DNA of 64,000 bases from Tritrichomonas musculus (GCA_039105265.1 JAPFFF010000012.1:1984001-2048000); one strand, 5' to 3'; counted from the first letter of the stretch, positions 1 to 10,731 are shown. The notes: generated by a model from the letters alone, not told the origin. Numbers and translations are program-made.

Positions 1-189
1 TATTTATTGCCTGGTTTTAATAAACAACAATTAAGATATATTTATTCTCAAGCAGCAAGTAATTTAGATTTTGAAGACTTTTTTGATGCTTTCCAACAAT
101 TAAATGAAATGAAACATGAACATCCAGATGAACATCCAATGATTGTTATTCAATGTTCTTCAGGTGGTGATACATATATTAGGTCTTAG
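1..189 (+). CDS. C-terminal end of an unidentified Polinton gene
   Basis: The frame is open from the first base and has no ATG, so this is the tail of a gene that starts outside the window. About 62 residues are visible. They are acidic and aromatic at first, then hydrophobic with a Cys-Ser-Ser-Gly-Gly turn near the end. I do not recognise the family. Its place at the left of the structural block makes a virion or packaging gene likely, but the visible part is too short to support a name. The gene converges on the next minus-strand frame and overlaps its end by about 10 bases. Confidence 0.5.
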   Translation, partial: YLLPGFNKQQLRYIYSQAASNLDFEDFFDAFQQLNEMKHEHPDEHPMIVIQCSSGGDTYIRS

Positions 190-481
190 AGTTAATAAAA
201 TTTATAACATCATTCAAAGTAATTTTAATTTTTGCAATATCATCTTTGATCTTCATAATTTCTGAATCGTCTTTTTCTTCGTTTTCATTAACCTTCTTTA
301 ACATTAATTCACCTTTGATTTTGGTTATACGATAACCTTGAATATGATACTTTTTGTTTAGTTTATGTGTTGTTTCTGAATCTAGTTGTTCTTTGTTCTT
401 AGAATAGAATAAATTAAACTCATCAATTGTTTTAAACTCTTTTAAATAATTTTGAATTGGTTCAATAATTTTCAATTCCAT
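179..481 (-). CDS. hypothetical Polinton protein, 100 aa
   Basis: A small Lys/Glu-rich protein of 100 residues. The first half is predicted helical, the middle has a short aromatic-basic segment (around residues 44-52), and the C-terminal third looks like an amphipathic helix or coiled coil. No signal peptide, membrane segment or catalytic motif is visible, and I do not recognise it. It starts at an ATG preceded by an A/T-rich leader, back to back with the small plus-strand gene at 533, so the roughly 50 bases between them probably hold a divergent promoter. Its position among structural genes suggests a minor virion or assembly role. This is inference from context only. Confidence 0.45.
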   Translation of the reverse strand: MELKIIEPIQNYLKEFKTIDEFNLFYSKNKEQLDSETTHKLNKKYHIQGYRITKIKGELMLKKVNENEEKDDSEIMKIKDDIAKIKITLNDVINFINSKT

Positions 482-532
482 TTTAAAAAAAATAAAATTT
501 ATTTAAACATTTTTGAAAATATTTAAAACAAA

Positions 533-664
533 ATGCTGATTGAAATTCTCTTAGGAACGCTTGTTTTGATTGAGTTAATGAACACATTATTAAGAGTTAT
601 AAAGCTTTTCCCTCCAAATGAGCCACCATTAGATGATGAAATTAGACGAAGAATGTACTCATAA
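533..664 (+). CDS. small predicted membrane protein, 43 aa
   Basis: A 43-residue frame from ATG to TAA. Residues 2-20 are almost entirely hydrophobic (Leu/Ile/Val with one Glu) and fit one membrane helix. They are followed by a Pro-Pro-rich hinge and a charged tail with three consecutive Arg. The frame sits in the gap between two minus-strand genes and converges on the gene at 668-949, its stop lying 3 bases before that gene's stop. Tiny single-span proteins are common in large DNA viruses and Polintons, but I cannot assign a family. The compact packing with neighbours is the main reason to think it is real. Confidence 0.4.
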   Translation: MLIEILLGTLVLIELMNTLLRVIKLFPPNEPPLDDEIRRRMYS

Positions 665-667
665 ATT

Positions 668-949
668 TTAACTAGGTCCATAATTATTATTATCATAAGC
701 AGGTTGTAAGAATTTTTCTTTCCCAGTTTCTAACCAAGGTTGAACTCTATCATTAACTGTTCGAATACCTTTACCAATACCACTTGCAATATTACCAATT
801 GTTCCACCTACTGTTTCTCCAACTTTTTCTAAGACAGGTGCAACTTTATCTGCTGCAAATTGTAAACCTTTTTGAACTATTGGAACTGCTTTTTGTGCAA
901 AATTTTTAACTTTCTCTCCTATTTTTTTAATCCAAGAACCAAAAGCCAT
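668..949 (-). CDS. amphipathic helical protein, 93 aa, possible membrane-active minor capsid protein
   Basis: 93 residues starting MAFGSWIKKIG. The first 70 residues are a run of amphipathic helices with regularly spaced Lys and Val/Ile/Leu plus a Gly-rich stretch (around residues 47-60). The tail is Asn/Tyr/Gly-rich. There is no classical membrane span or signal peptide. Such a peptide could bind or disrupt membranes. The N-terminal pattern (Gly-Ser-Trp then amphipathic helix) is reminiscent of adenovirus protein VI, which is established as membrane-lytic, but the resemblance is only in composition and pattern. It lies immediately beside the capsid-like genes in divergent orientation. The short frame at 14712 also starts MAFGS, so the two may share a leader. 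Confidence 0.5.
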   Translation of the reverse strand: MAFGSWIKKIGEKVKNFAQKAVPIVQKGLQFAADKVAPVLEKVGETVGGTIGNIASGIGKGIRTVNDRVQPWLETGKEKFLQPAYDNNNYGPS

Positions 950-1018
950 TGTATAGAATTGTTTTTCATTTTAAAAAAAATTGGCTTTTCGAATTTTTTA
1001 AATTCTTCATAAAAACAG

Positions 1019-2808
1019 ATGACTTATCAAAACGCACAATTTAAGAATACAGGAAATGATGAAGGTGACATATTAAACTTTTTCAATAATCATTTGAGGA
1101 CATTAGTACAAAAGAATGGAGGAGATAATACTTTTTCAGTTGTAGAAGAATTATGTCATGACAAAGATGAAACAATTCCAATTGGTACTAAAACAAAAAT
1201 AAGATTAACTCATTCTGGTCATACAATATCTCAAATAGAGAAAAGTTTTCTTCGATTAATCGTAGATTTAAATCTATCAATGAACAAAACAATTGCTGCC
1301 AGTACGTTTAAAGGAAAAGATTGGGAAAAATTAAATTTGATTTTCGTTGGTTTCAAAGATGCTGTTGAAATCATATCTGAATTACAATTTTGGGTTGATG
1401 GAAAATTAATTTCAGGTTATCATCAAAGTGAAATGGTTAGAGAATCCTTCGCATATAATTCAATTCGACCAAAAGATTCAAAGTATAATTCTGCTCATTC
1501 TCATTCGTTATGGGAAAGTGTTTGTTGTATGTCTCCAAATGTTGCAGGTATTTATATTCCGATGAGTGCATTTGAAGGTCCTAATAAGAAAGTACAGGTC
1601 AAAATGGAACTTGTAATTCCTTTCACAGATCAATTAGCATTACAAGCTTGGAGATTATATCCAAATCGAATTTTAGGAGAAGTTGAAGAAGAAATAAAAT
1701 TCACATTAGATGGTTTAGTTTGGTGTCAAGTTCCTCCAAAGAATGTTGCCGAAGCTATTAAATTTTGGAAAATAATGGTGAATTAGGTGCACCTGATCTT
1801 CCAATTACAAATCATTTTGTTCAAATTAATCAAGAGGCACTCATTGTTTCTAAAGTATATCAATGTGCGTTCGGAAAATTTGAAGCGAAAGACACAACAG
1901 AGGCTCATCTTCCAAAGAATGCCTATTATTGTCCATCAACGAAAACTGAAGCTAATGGTCTTTCAAAATGGAATAAATATGAAATAGATTTGAATACATT
2001 AGAAGTAAATGTAAATGAATGTAAAATTGAAAAATGTCGTACAAATTGTGCTGGATTTGGTGTCAAACCTGATGTTATTGAAGCTTTAATGACAACTTTA
2101 CAAGAACCAATTATTATTCCATCTCAAGAATTAACGCGATATCAATTTGAATCAAGAATTACAGAAAAACGAATAGATATTTCAAAATCAATTCCATTAA
2201 AGAATGCAACAAATATTACTTTAATGTTTCCAAGTAAACCAAATGACTTAACAGTTTATCAAAATCCAATGTTTACTCAATTTAGATTATCGGTTAATAA
2301 AAAGAAATATCCAGAAACTGAGTTTGATAATTCTTGGGATGGAAGATTTGTTCAATATCAATTAATGGCAAATGAATTAGATGGGTATATTGAACCAACA
2401 GTTGAATATTTAGAATCAATCTCTAGACCGTTAAATCATGTTTATGAATCGATTCCAACCATGAATCAGCATGATCGATATTTCATGTGTCCATTTGATA
2501 ATACAAGTTTTGGAATTAATTTTCAATTGGAGAGAGGTAATTCTGGATATGTATTTGATGGAGTTGATACTGGTAATCAAGCTGTTTCAATTGAATTCCG
2601 TGGAAATCTTATTGAAGTTGATCAGAAATGTCGTTATTTATACCCATATTATAAAAATAATGGAGGAACAATTCAAGTAAATACAGATGAAGGATCAAAA
2701 GTTTCACCAATTCCAGAAATGTGGATTTGTTCTGATACTTATTGGACTTGGTCAATTCAAGATGGTGTTCAATATTACCCACGTGGAAGACCAACTGGTT
2801 ATGACTAA
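1019..2808 (+). pseudogene. major capsid-like gene, copy A (broken)
   Basis: First of two tandem copies of a gene of about 590 codons. It is rich in beta-strand-forming segments and ends in a Trp-Thr-Trp-containing region shared with copy B. Length, tandem position in the structural block and the beta-rich composition fit the double-jelly-roll major capsid protein that Polintons are known to carry; I infer this and cannot show the fold. Identity to copy B is high in blocks, for instance around the NGGDNTF, SFAYNSIR and LQAWRLYPNRILGE motifs. The copy is broken (about one break). The ATG at 1019 is preceded by an A/T-rich leader without the Myb-type motif seen at replication genes. Confidence 0.7.
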
Positions 2809-2839
2809 GATAAGATCTAAATTTTTTTTGCAAGAACAA

Positions 2840-4608
2840 ATGACTTATCAAAACGCTCAATTTAGAAACTTTGGAAATGATGAAGGTGACATATTAAACT
2901 TTTTCAATGATCATTTAAGAAATTTGGTATCAAAAAATGGAGGAGATAATACTTTTTCATCATTTTCAGAAGAATTTCATGAAAAAGATATACCAATTGA
3001 AAGTCTCACAGAAAGAACAAGAATATCATTAACTCATAATAATCATACAATATCTCAAATAGAAAAAGGTTTTATATCAATGATTGTTGAATTTGATGTT
3101 GGTTTTGATAAACAATTAGAAAAAGAGAATTTTTGGATAAATGCTGGAAATGATGTAAATCCAGTCTGGGTACCAAAAGATTGGGGTGAAATTTGTCAGA
3201 TATTTGTAGGATTTAAAGATGCTGTAGAAATAATTGATGAAGCTAGATTCTATGTCGATGGAAAATTGGTTCAAAACTATCATCAAACAGAAATGATTCG
3301 AGAATCTTTTGCATATAATTCGATTCGCTCTCGTGATTCAAAATTAAATTCACTTCATTCTCATTCATTATGGGAAAATGTTATTACAATGTCTCCGAAT
3401 GTTTGTGGAGTATATATTCCAGTTTCTGAACTCTGCTGGGAAGATGATCAAACTCAAAAATTGGTTCATATTGAATTAGAATTAATAATACCATTTACAG
3501 ATCAATTAGTTTTACAAGCTTGGAGATTATATCCAAATAGAATTCTTGGTGAAATAGAAGAAGAAGTTCGATTTTGTTTAGATGGTTTAGTTTGGTGTCA
3601 AGTTCCTCCAAAGAATGTTGGACAACAAAAACTACTACACTATGATGATCCAATTTTTGAAATCAATTCTCCAAATCTTCCACTTTCCAATCGTTTCAGT
3701 CAAATCAATCAATTAGGAATCATCGTTGATTCAATGACGACAATGAGTAGACTACAACTCAAGGATTTGGCAACAAGACATTTTTTCAGAGAATGGTCGT
3801 CAATTCCATTTGATTTAACGAAGTTTTCATTAAACAATGAGACCAATGATATGGAGATGAATTTTACAATTATGTCATTAGAAATGTTTACGTTAACAAT
3901 TAATACTTCAAAATTTAAAATAAGAGAAGGAAGATCAAATTTGTTTGGATTTGGAATTAAACCAAATGTCTTAGAATCATTAATGACAACTTTTCAATAA
4001 CAGAAAAAGGAATAAATGTTTCAAAAAGTATGCCGTTAGTTAATGCTACAAATATAACAATGATGTTTCCAAGATCTAATTTTGATTATACTGTTTATAG
4101 AAATATTATGCATAAAAATGTTCAATTAATTATTGATAAGAAATTATATCCACAAAAAGAATTTGAAAATACTTGGAATGGAAGATTTGTTCAATATCAA
4201 TTAATGGCAAATGAATTAGAAGGTATTGAGGCAACTCCTGAATATTTAGAATCAATATCTAGACCTTTAAATGATTTGAAAAATAATTTTCGTTATTATT
4301 GTAGTCTTTACGATGATACAAATTTTGGAATTAATTTTCAATTAGAGAGAGGTAATTCTGGATATGTATTCGATGGAGTTGATACAGATAATCATGAAGT
4401 TTGGATTCGATTTAAAGCAGATGCAATTGTTACAGATGACCAAAATTCGTATTATTACCCAGAAATAAATATTGATCAAACAGTTGACGAAACAGCAATA
4501 AATACAGCTCATCCAGAAATGTGGATTTGTTCTGATACTTATTGGACTTGGTCAATTCAAGATGGTGTTCAATATCATGATGATGGAGTACCAAGTGGCT
4601 ATAAGTAA
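2840..4608 (+). pseudogene. major capsid-like gene, copy B (broken)
   Basis: Second tandem copy of the capsid-like gene, starting about 30 bases after copy A ends. It begins with the same MTYQNAQF start and shares its ending block with copy A. It differs from copy A by many substitutions and some extra residues in the N-terminal half, so the duplication is not recent or the copies diverged under selection. It is also broken (about one break). A leader of T-run then TGCAAGAACAA precedes the ATG, similar to the leader at 8036. The two copies could have encoded major and variant capsomers; that is inference. Confidence 0.7.
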
Positions 4609-4632
4609 AATTTTTATTTGATTAGAAAAAAT

Positions 4633-5112
4633 ATGTCAACATTAATTTCATATAACATTGATCCTCGATTAAATATTCAACCTACAAAAATTCATAAAAC
4701 TTATTATCCAATTCAAGGTTGGAAAATAGATAATCCTGAAAAACAAAAATTAGATGAATGTCTAACAGTTGATAACTTTTATTTAGAAAAAGATAGATTT
4801 GTTTATAAATTTCCATCAGAATTTCATACACCTACTCAAGGTCAAGAACGATATATCATTTATCAATATTGTTATTTATTAAAAGATGGACATACTGCTT
4901 CAAATTATACCGTTCATGCGAGTTTTGTTCCTCGAAATAATTATTGTGATAGTTTAGTTTATGTTGCAAATTTACAAGTTCCTGATGATAATAGAAAATA
5001 TTTAATTGATTCTGAGATGAGACAAGGTTTTATGGTTTGGTTTAAAGATACTCGAACAAGAAAAATAATAGTTCCTGATTATTTCATTATTTTCTTAAAA
5101 TTAGAATATTGA
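4633..5112 (+). CDS. possible minor capsid protein, 159 aa
   Basis: 159 residues from the ATG at 4633, chosen because the frame's upstream extension has no ATG and the T-rich leader ends just before it. The protein is rich in Tyr, Phe and short beta-type segments, with a conserved-looking aromatic core (around residues 70-120) and no signal peptide or membrane helix. It lies directly between the capsid-like copy B and the fibre-like gene, with its stop about 35 bases before the next ATG. In Polintons the slot next to the major capsid gene usually holds the penton-type minor capsid protein (single jelly roll). The size is a little small but compatible. I do not recognise the sequence itself. 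Confidence 0.5.
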   Translation: MSTLISYNIDPRLNIQPTKIHKTYYPIQGWKIDNPEKQKLDECLTVDNFYLEKDRFVYKFPSEFHTPTQGQERYIIYQYCYLLKDGHTASNYTVHASFVPRNNYCDSLVYVANLQVPDDNRKYLIDSEMRQGFMVWFKDTRTRKIIVPDYFIIFLKLEY

Positions 5113-5147
5113 ATCAATTTTATTTTTGGTGCGAAAATAAAAATTTA

Positions 5148-8009
5148 ATGACAGGTGTTTGGACCGATACAGATTTTGAAAATTTTGCAAAAGTAGGAGG
5201 TGGAGGAGGACCTGCAATTGATACTAGTAAATTTGTTCAAAACGAAAATGGAGTTGCAAAAGATTTACATGTTAATGGCACTTTATTTTGTTCGGAAAAT
5301 GTCACGTTTCTTCAACCTGAGACAGTAATTTGGAACACTGATAAAGGAACTAAAAATTTAAAAAATATTTATGAAGATATTGGACAAATTCAAGCCGCGG
5401 ATAAAGATGAATTAGAAAGAACAATGGATACAAAAGATAATGTAATCAAAGCAAATTTAACAACATCTATTAATGCCAATAAAGCTCAAATTGATACTCT
5501 AACAACAGATTTGAACGAAAATAAAACAAAAACCACAACTGTGGAAACAAATTTGAATAATCATCTAACTGATTATAATACATTTAAATCAAATACGAAT
5601 ACATCATTAATATCAGAAGCAAGAGCAAGAGAAACATTGAAAACAGAACTTCAAAATCTAATTGCAACTACCGAAAGTCAAATTCCAACAATAACTGAAA
5701 CAATGTGGAAATTCTTAAATGGATTGATGTATGTTGAGCAAGAAAAAGTCAAAGACGATAAGACAAAAGAGATCATTCAAAAAATCTATTTACCGAAGTT
5801 AATCACTTATATTGATACTCTTTGGTTTTTCCAAAAACCTAATAGTAAGAATTATTTGAGCTCACATCAAATAATCAATAGGATTCAGCATTTCCACGAC
5901 GATGGAAATTCAACAGCAAATTTTCAATTACAATATTATCCAAAAGGAACACTTACGAAAGATATTACAGACGGAAAAGCACAACTCTACGGAGTTCGGA
6001 GTAATGATATTTGTTTGAAATATATTGATTTGAAAGAAGTTGAGAAAAAAGAATTGAAATTAGGAAGCGAAACAACAGCATCAACCAAATTAGAATTTCC
6101 AGTAGAATCCTATTTTCCAAACGGAATCTGGTATGGAGATGGTTCAAATAATCCAGCCAATGCTCGCAATGTTAGATTAACCATGAATTCACTTGCTCGG
6201 TCATATTCAAATTTGAAATTGGTTGTTGATCAATTAAATCCAGACGATATAAATAATATGAAAACGGTTGTTGATCAATTAAATCCGTCAGAAATAAATA
6301 ATATGAAAACGGTTCTTAACAATTTAAAATCATCATTTAACAGAATTGATCAAGAAGTCCTTGATAAATTAAATCGTTTTACAATAGAAACTCTTGATTG
6401 GGAAGAAAAAGATAGTCAAGGTCAACCAATTCAAACAAAACAAACAACTCTAACCTGTAATGATTTGGTTTATTTTCCAAAAGGTTGGGCAATTGCATAT
6501 AAAAGAAATGGAAAATCGATTGTTTTGACATCGAATGCATTTACAGCAATTCATCATTATACAATGGATAACCTTGTTGATTTTTATTATACTCAAAAAG
6601 TTGTTGATACAGCTCAAATTGGAAAAAGCAAAAAGAAAGGAACAACATTTCGATCAGTTCAACCCCAAACAGATCCTGAAGTTTTTGATGAAATAGATTT
6701 AGACAAAATGAATGCAGAACGAGAAGCTGAACATCAAATTATTGATCGAATTTTTGATTATATTAATCTTACTTATAATGCTTTAAATGAAACTGATCAA
6801 GATTTAGAAAATAATCATCTGACAAATAAACAATTAGGATTAATATTTAGAAATTCAATATTTGCAGAATCAATGAAAAACTCAATTCCGTTAAAACCTT
6901 TAAAACCTCAAGAATTAGCTGCTTATGGTTTTGTTAATTTTGAACAACATGGTTCTGAAATATTTGACGATCATGGTAGACATGCATTTAAAACTTGTAC
7001 TTATTCAATTGATTCTAATTCAAATACGATCTTAAATATTGAATTAAAAGGAATTGATCATTATCATGCTGATCATTTAATAATTCATGTTTTCGAAAGA
7101 GAAAGAGATATAACTAAATTAGGTTATGCATTATCAAATATTGATTTAGTATTTGATGTTCAAATTAGTTCTAATCAAATTGAATCAAATTTGTCATCAA
7201 AATTATATACATATTCAATAACAAAAGATGCAAATGTTGATAAAGTAATGATTCAAATAATTGGTACATTTAATTTAAAAATGTTAGAAGATGAAAATGA
7301 TTTGAATTTTTGGGAAGATCAAGAAGAAAATATAGAACCTGATATTGAATTAGATAATCGAATTATTGTATATTATCAATTACCTGCAAATGAGAATTTC
7401 AAAAATTATTTGGCCACTCTTGGGTCATCATCATCAGGAGGTTCTATAGATTTTGATACATTAACTAGAATAACAAATTTAGAAAATACAATGAAAAATT
7501 ATACTGAAAGGGTATCGACTTTAGAATCAAATGTTGATCAAATTGGAAATGTATTTTCAGCTGATACTACTGAGAGTCAAGAATATCGAAATAAAGAAGG
7601 TTTTGTCATAAATAATAAAGCTCAAACATTGGCATTAAATGAGGAAAAACCAGTTGTATTAACATTGGAAGAAAAATTAAAGAAATGGCAAGCCGAAGAA
7701 CTAGATCAATTAAAATGGTTAAATCAAGGAATCAAAGAGATTTGGTCATTTTGTGCTGGTCTTTCAGAAGATTTATCTCGATTAGAAGAGAATCAATGTC
7801 AATGTGGAGGTAGTGGAACAGTATCAGATGACAAATTAACTGCTTTGGAACGAAAATGTAAAAATATTGAAACTGATCTAACTTTTGAAAATTTGACAAC
7901 CGAGAATCGAATTAAGATCTTAGAAGATAAAACTAAAAATATTGAATGTGATAAATTTTATGATAGTAGAATTCAGTTATTAGAAGAAAAATGTTCCACA
8001 ATTGAGTAA
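5148..8009 (+). CDS. fibre-like coiled-coil protein, 953 aa
   Basis: A long, mostly uninterrupted frame. The ATG at 5148 is the first in frame; the frame is open slightly further upstream. After about 15 residues comes a run of five Gly, then a short beta segment (NGTLFCSENVTF) and a long heptad-like region (about residues 75-190) rich in Asn, Thr, Leu and Asp, typical of trimeric coiled-coil fibres. Two nearly identical VDQLNP/INNMKTV units follow around residues 360-395. The C-terminal 220 residues again alternate coiled coil with a QCQCGGSG turn. The architecture fits a phage- or virus-type fibre or spike shaft. It lies in a co-directional structural cluster with the next fibre-like gene 26 bases downstream. 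Confidence 0.6.
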   Translation: MTGVWTDTDFENFAKVGGGGGPAIDTSKFVQNENGVAKDLHVNGTLFCSENVTFLQPETVIWNTDKGTKNLKNIYEDIGQIQAADKDELERTMDTKDNVIKANLTTSINANKAQIDTLTTDLNENKTKTTTVETNLNNHLTDYNTFKSNTNTSLISEARARETLKTELQNLIATTESQIPTITETMWKFLNGLMYVEQEKVKDDKTKEIIQKIYLPKLITYIDTLWFFQKPNSKNYLSSHQIINRIQHFHDDGNSTANFQLQYYPKGTLTKDITDGKAQLYGVRSNDICLKYIDLKEVEKKELKLGSETTASTKLEFPVESYFPNGIWYGDGSNNPANARNVRLTMNSLARSYSNLKLVVDQLNPDDINNMKTVVDQLNPSEINNMKTVLNNLKSSFNRIDQEVLDKLNRFTIETLDWEEKDSQGQPIQTKQTTLTCNDLVYFPKGWAIAYKRNGKSIVLTSNAFTAIHHYTMDNLVDFYYTQKVVDTAQIGKSKKKGTTFRSVQPQTDPEVFDEIDLDKMNAEREAEHQIIDRIFDYINLTYNALNETDQDLENNHLTNKQLGLIFRNSIFAESMKNSIPLKPLKPQELAAYGFVNFEQHGSEIFDDHGRHAFKTCTYSIDSNSNTILNIELKGIDHYHADHLIIHVFERERDITKLGYALSNIDLVFDVQISSNQIESNLSSKLYTYSITKDANVDKVMIQIIGTFNLKMLEDENDLNFWEDQEENIEPDIELDNRIIVYYQLPANENFKNYLATLGSSSSGGSIDFDTLTRITNLENTMKNYTERVSTLESNVDQIGNVFSADTTESQEYRNKEGFVINNKAQTLALNEEKPVVLTLEEKLKKWQAEELDQLKWLNQGIKEIWSFCAGLSEDLSRLEENQCQCGGSGTVSDDKLTALERKCKNIETDLTFENLTTENRIKILEDKTKNIECDKFYDSRIQLLEEKCSTIE

Positions 8010-8035
8010 ATATTATTTTTGTTGCAAAAGTAAAA

Positions 8036-8986
8036 ATGCTAACCAAGTTTAAAGGCGATATTCAATTTAAAGTAGATGGTAAAACATATTTAGGTTCTCA
8101 ATTGTTAACATCAAAATCGAATGAGTTTGAAACTGTTGAAGGTTTTTCTGATTATCATGTGACTAGAGATGCATTAACGGTTGAAGATGAAAAATTAAAT
8201 ATACAAATGAATGATGATGATATAACAAAACTATTACAAATCGATGATAAGACAGAAGTATTTAAAATCAATTTGAGAAAGAATGTTTTCTTAGATAGTG
8301 AAGGAAAATATATTTATCAATTATCAATTTATGTTTTGAATAAAAATTTCGTATGTCCATGTGTAACAGCTGCTGAAGATAAAAAAGTGACAATTACTGA
8401 AGAAACATCAACAACTCCATACATAAAAGTTGATAAGAATTTAAATCTTGATTTGAAATCTTTGTACATTAATGGTGAAATTAGTATTATTTATCAATTA
8501 CCATTAACACATTTGAAATCAACATTACCTTCCATCAAATGTGATATCATAGATTCTAGAAATAGTTTGAAATTACATGAATCTGATAACTTATATTTAT
8601 ACAAACCAAGTGTCATAACCGAAGAAACATTGACTGATAATATTGATGTATATACAATGAAATGGACGATTCCTACTGATTATAGTATTCCTGACGGTTT
8701 AAAATTTGAATTTAAAGAACATTGTTTTGGAAATATTTGGACTTATATTTATAGTAATGGAAGATGGACTGGGAATAATATTAAAGGTCGAATAAATGGT
8801 AAAATTATAAATAAAAGAAATGAACAAGAATCAGGTAAAAGTCAAACAAAATATCAAGAAAGAGATGGAGCGTTAATTATGATTAAAAGAACTCCAATAA
8901 ATATTTTGGTAGGTACTAATCAGAACGAATGGGAAACAAACATCTTTGAAAAATTAAAAAGAATTTGGGATATTGAATCAAAAGTA
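8036..8986 (+). pseudogene. second fibre-like gene, part left of transposon insertion
   Basis: Starts with ATG after a leader TTTTTGTTGCAAAAGTAAAAATG, the clearest example of the structural-gene leader. The visible part (about 315 codons) is beta-rich with repeated short strands, segments of the type LDLKSLYINGE, and no membrane segment. A pogo-like transposon is inserted at a TA dinucleotide (8985-8986) and interrupts the gene; the other flank is the region from 11043. The composition and position continue the fibre theme of 5148-8009. The element gene is therefore counted as broken. Confidence 0.6.
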
Positions 8987-9295
8987 TAGTGGCGTCGGTT
9001 TTGGGTGAAAATGTAGGTTTTGAAGTGAAAATAATTCAATTTTAATTGAATTGATTTTGATCGTTTTGGAATAAAAATATTGATTTTTTGAGATTTGTAG
9101 CAATGGTAGAAATGTTTAATTGGGTTTAATATAATCTTAAATTTATACAAAATATAAAAATAAAAGAAAAATGAAAAATTATAATATTTTTTATGATATG
9201 ATGCATCAAATTCGATCTGTGAATTTTTTTGAAAAAAACAAAATAATGGTAAAAAATTAATCATTTACAAGAAATAAATATTTTTGATAGAAATT
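8987..9295 (+). repeat. left terminal inverted repeat of pogo-like element
   Basis: Begins TAGTGGCGTCGGTTTTGGGT and is matched in reverse complement by 10732-11040. The match ends at GATAGAAATT, after which the two sides diverge. An internal AATTCAATTTTAATTGAATT palindrome lies about 55 bases from the tip and could be a transposase binding site. Confidence 0.92.
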
Positions 9296-9353
9296 TTTAA
9301 TTATATTTATTGTAGAACTTAAAAAAAAATGAAAAAGTTATGAAATTAAAAAT

Positions 9354-10721
9354 TTATTGATTTTGTTGGTTTTTGGAAGCTTCTTTACGTAAATATTCTT
9401 TAAAATTGTCGTCAAATGTTATTTTTACAACTTTTCCCTTATTTGTTTCTAGTTTAAAACCTGTTGCTTCCCAACCACTGCGAATTAATTCTTCGTTCAT
9501 CGACGATTGATAAGCTCTTTTAATTCTCAAAAGTTTCTTTGTGAATCTTGTATATTTATCTTGAATAGATGTGGAAGAATATCTTCTTTTAATTGTTCCG
9601 AAAATTGTTGCATCTAACATCTGACTAATGTGAGATGAATGAGGTGGAATAAAAATGAATTCAATATTTCCAATTTCATTCAAAAAGTGGTCAATTTCTG
9701 GACTTGAATGAGCACTACATCCATCCGCAATTATTACGCATTTGGCATTGGTTTTTAACTGATCTCTTACTGACTTAACATAAGGTGAAACTATTTCTTT
9801 CAACCAAAAAAGCATTGATGATTGCGTCATATAACCTTTTGGAGTTTGATAATAACTTGCCCAAGACTCAAAAAAAGTGTCACCAATATCCAAATCCATC
9901 TTTTTTCTGGTCGATAAGCATAATGGACGCAATGATGTGCATGCTGCTGTAATGGTTGTGACAAGAGATACATGATGTATTTCGGAATTTTCGCGCCAAA
10001 AAGGTTTTATTGGACAGCCTTTTTTAATGAACACTTTTCTTATTTTACCTTTTTCAGGCCTTTTTGAAAATCCTGTTTCATCAAAATTCAGAACTAAACA
10101 GGGAGGAGGAGGATCTAGCAATATTCTTTCAATTGATGATATATATCTATTTACATGATCGAGGCTTATTGATGCTCTTTCATTGTCTAAGCTTGGAGCC
10201 TTAGTTTTTTCGATCTCATCTTTATATCTTTCTTTAAAATCATGACACCAGTCTCTCGTGAAAGGTTTAACAAAGCCAGTACGTTGCTTAAATATTGTTT
10301 CAGCTAAGTCCCTAATATCACTGCTTGTTAAGCAATCATTATCAATTTGATGCTTTTCAATTTCATCAATCAAAAATTGTTCTTCACTTTTTGTGAGGAG
10401 CTGATTTGTGGGAGGTGAACGGCTTTTTGGATCATAAGATTCCTTATCTTTTAGAGTATTATAATATACTCTTAATGATATACCAATGAGTTGGCAAACT
10501 TGATTTACTTTAGCAAATGAAACCGATTTTTTGAAAAAAATAAGTTGATCTTTTAATGACACTGCATTACGGAATTCTGATGAAAGCAGTAAAAAATGAA
10601 CTATCTTTCCATCATTGTCCCCAAATACTTCTTGACACTTCTGGATCGAGGGAAGTGCCACTGCTTTCATTAATAAAAAATGAAAAAATATAAACGAATG
10701 AAAATCATAAACCGATCTCAT
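9354..10721 (-). CDS. pogo-like DDE transposase, 455 aa
   Basis: Cuts and pastes its own element by the DDE nuclease mechanism. The C-terminal half carries the three catalytic acidic positions of the DDE_1 (pogo/Tigger) family: NFDETGF (Asp at about residue 214), ADGCSAH (Asp at about 333) and the IPPHSSHISQMLDATIFG block (Asp at about 370). The N-terminal part has a helix-turn-helix-like segment (about 65-95) and a CENP-B-type DNA-binding region (about 108-170). About 455 residues is normal for the family. The first ATG is at 10721, and a second Met 18 codons on is an alternative start. The frame is complete, with every motif in place, so the gene may be active. Confidence 0.9.
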   Translation of the reverse strand: MRSVYDFHSFIFFHFLLMKAVALPSIQKCQEVFGDNDGKIVHFLLLSSEFRNAVSLKDQLIFFKKSVSFAKVNQVCQLIGISLRVYYNTLKDKESYDPKSRSPPTNQLLTKSEEQFLIDEIEKHQIDNDCLTSSDIRDLAETIFKQRTGFVKPFTRDWCHDFKERYKDEIEKTKAPSLDNERASISLDHVNRYISSIERILLDPPPPCLVLNFDETGFSKRPEKGKIRKVFIKKGCPIKPFWRENSEIHHVSLVTTITAACTSLRPLCLSTRKKMDLDIGDTFFESWASYYQTPKGYMTQSSMLFWLKEIVSPYVKSVRDQLKTNAKCVIIADGCSAHSSPEIDHFLNEIGNIEFIFIPPHSSHISQMLDATIFGTIKRRYSSTSIQDKYTRFTKKLLRIKRAYQSSMNEELIRSGWEATGFKLETNKGKVVKITFDDNFKEYLRKEASKNQQNQ

Positions 10722-10731
10722 CAACTTTAAT

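Noticed and set aside
8920-9264. Open frame of 114 codons on the minus strand
   Set aside because: It lies in the pogo-like inverted repeat, and the same peptide appears in the other repeat at 10763-11074, so it is a by-product of the repeat.
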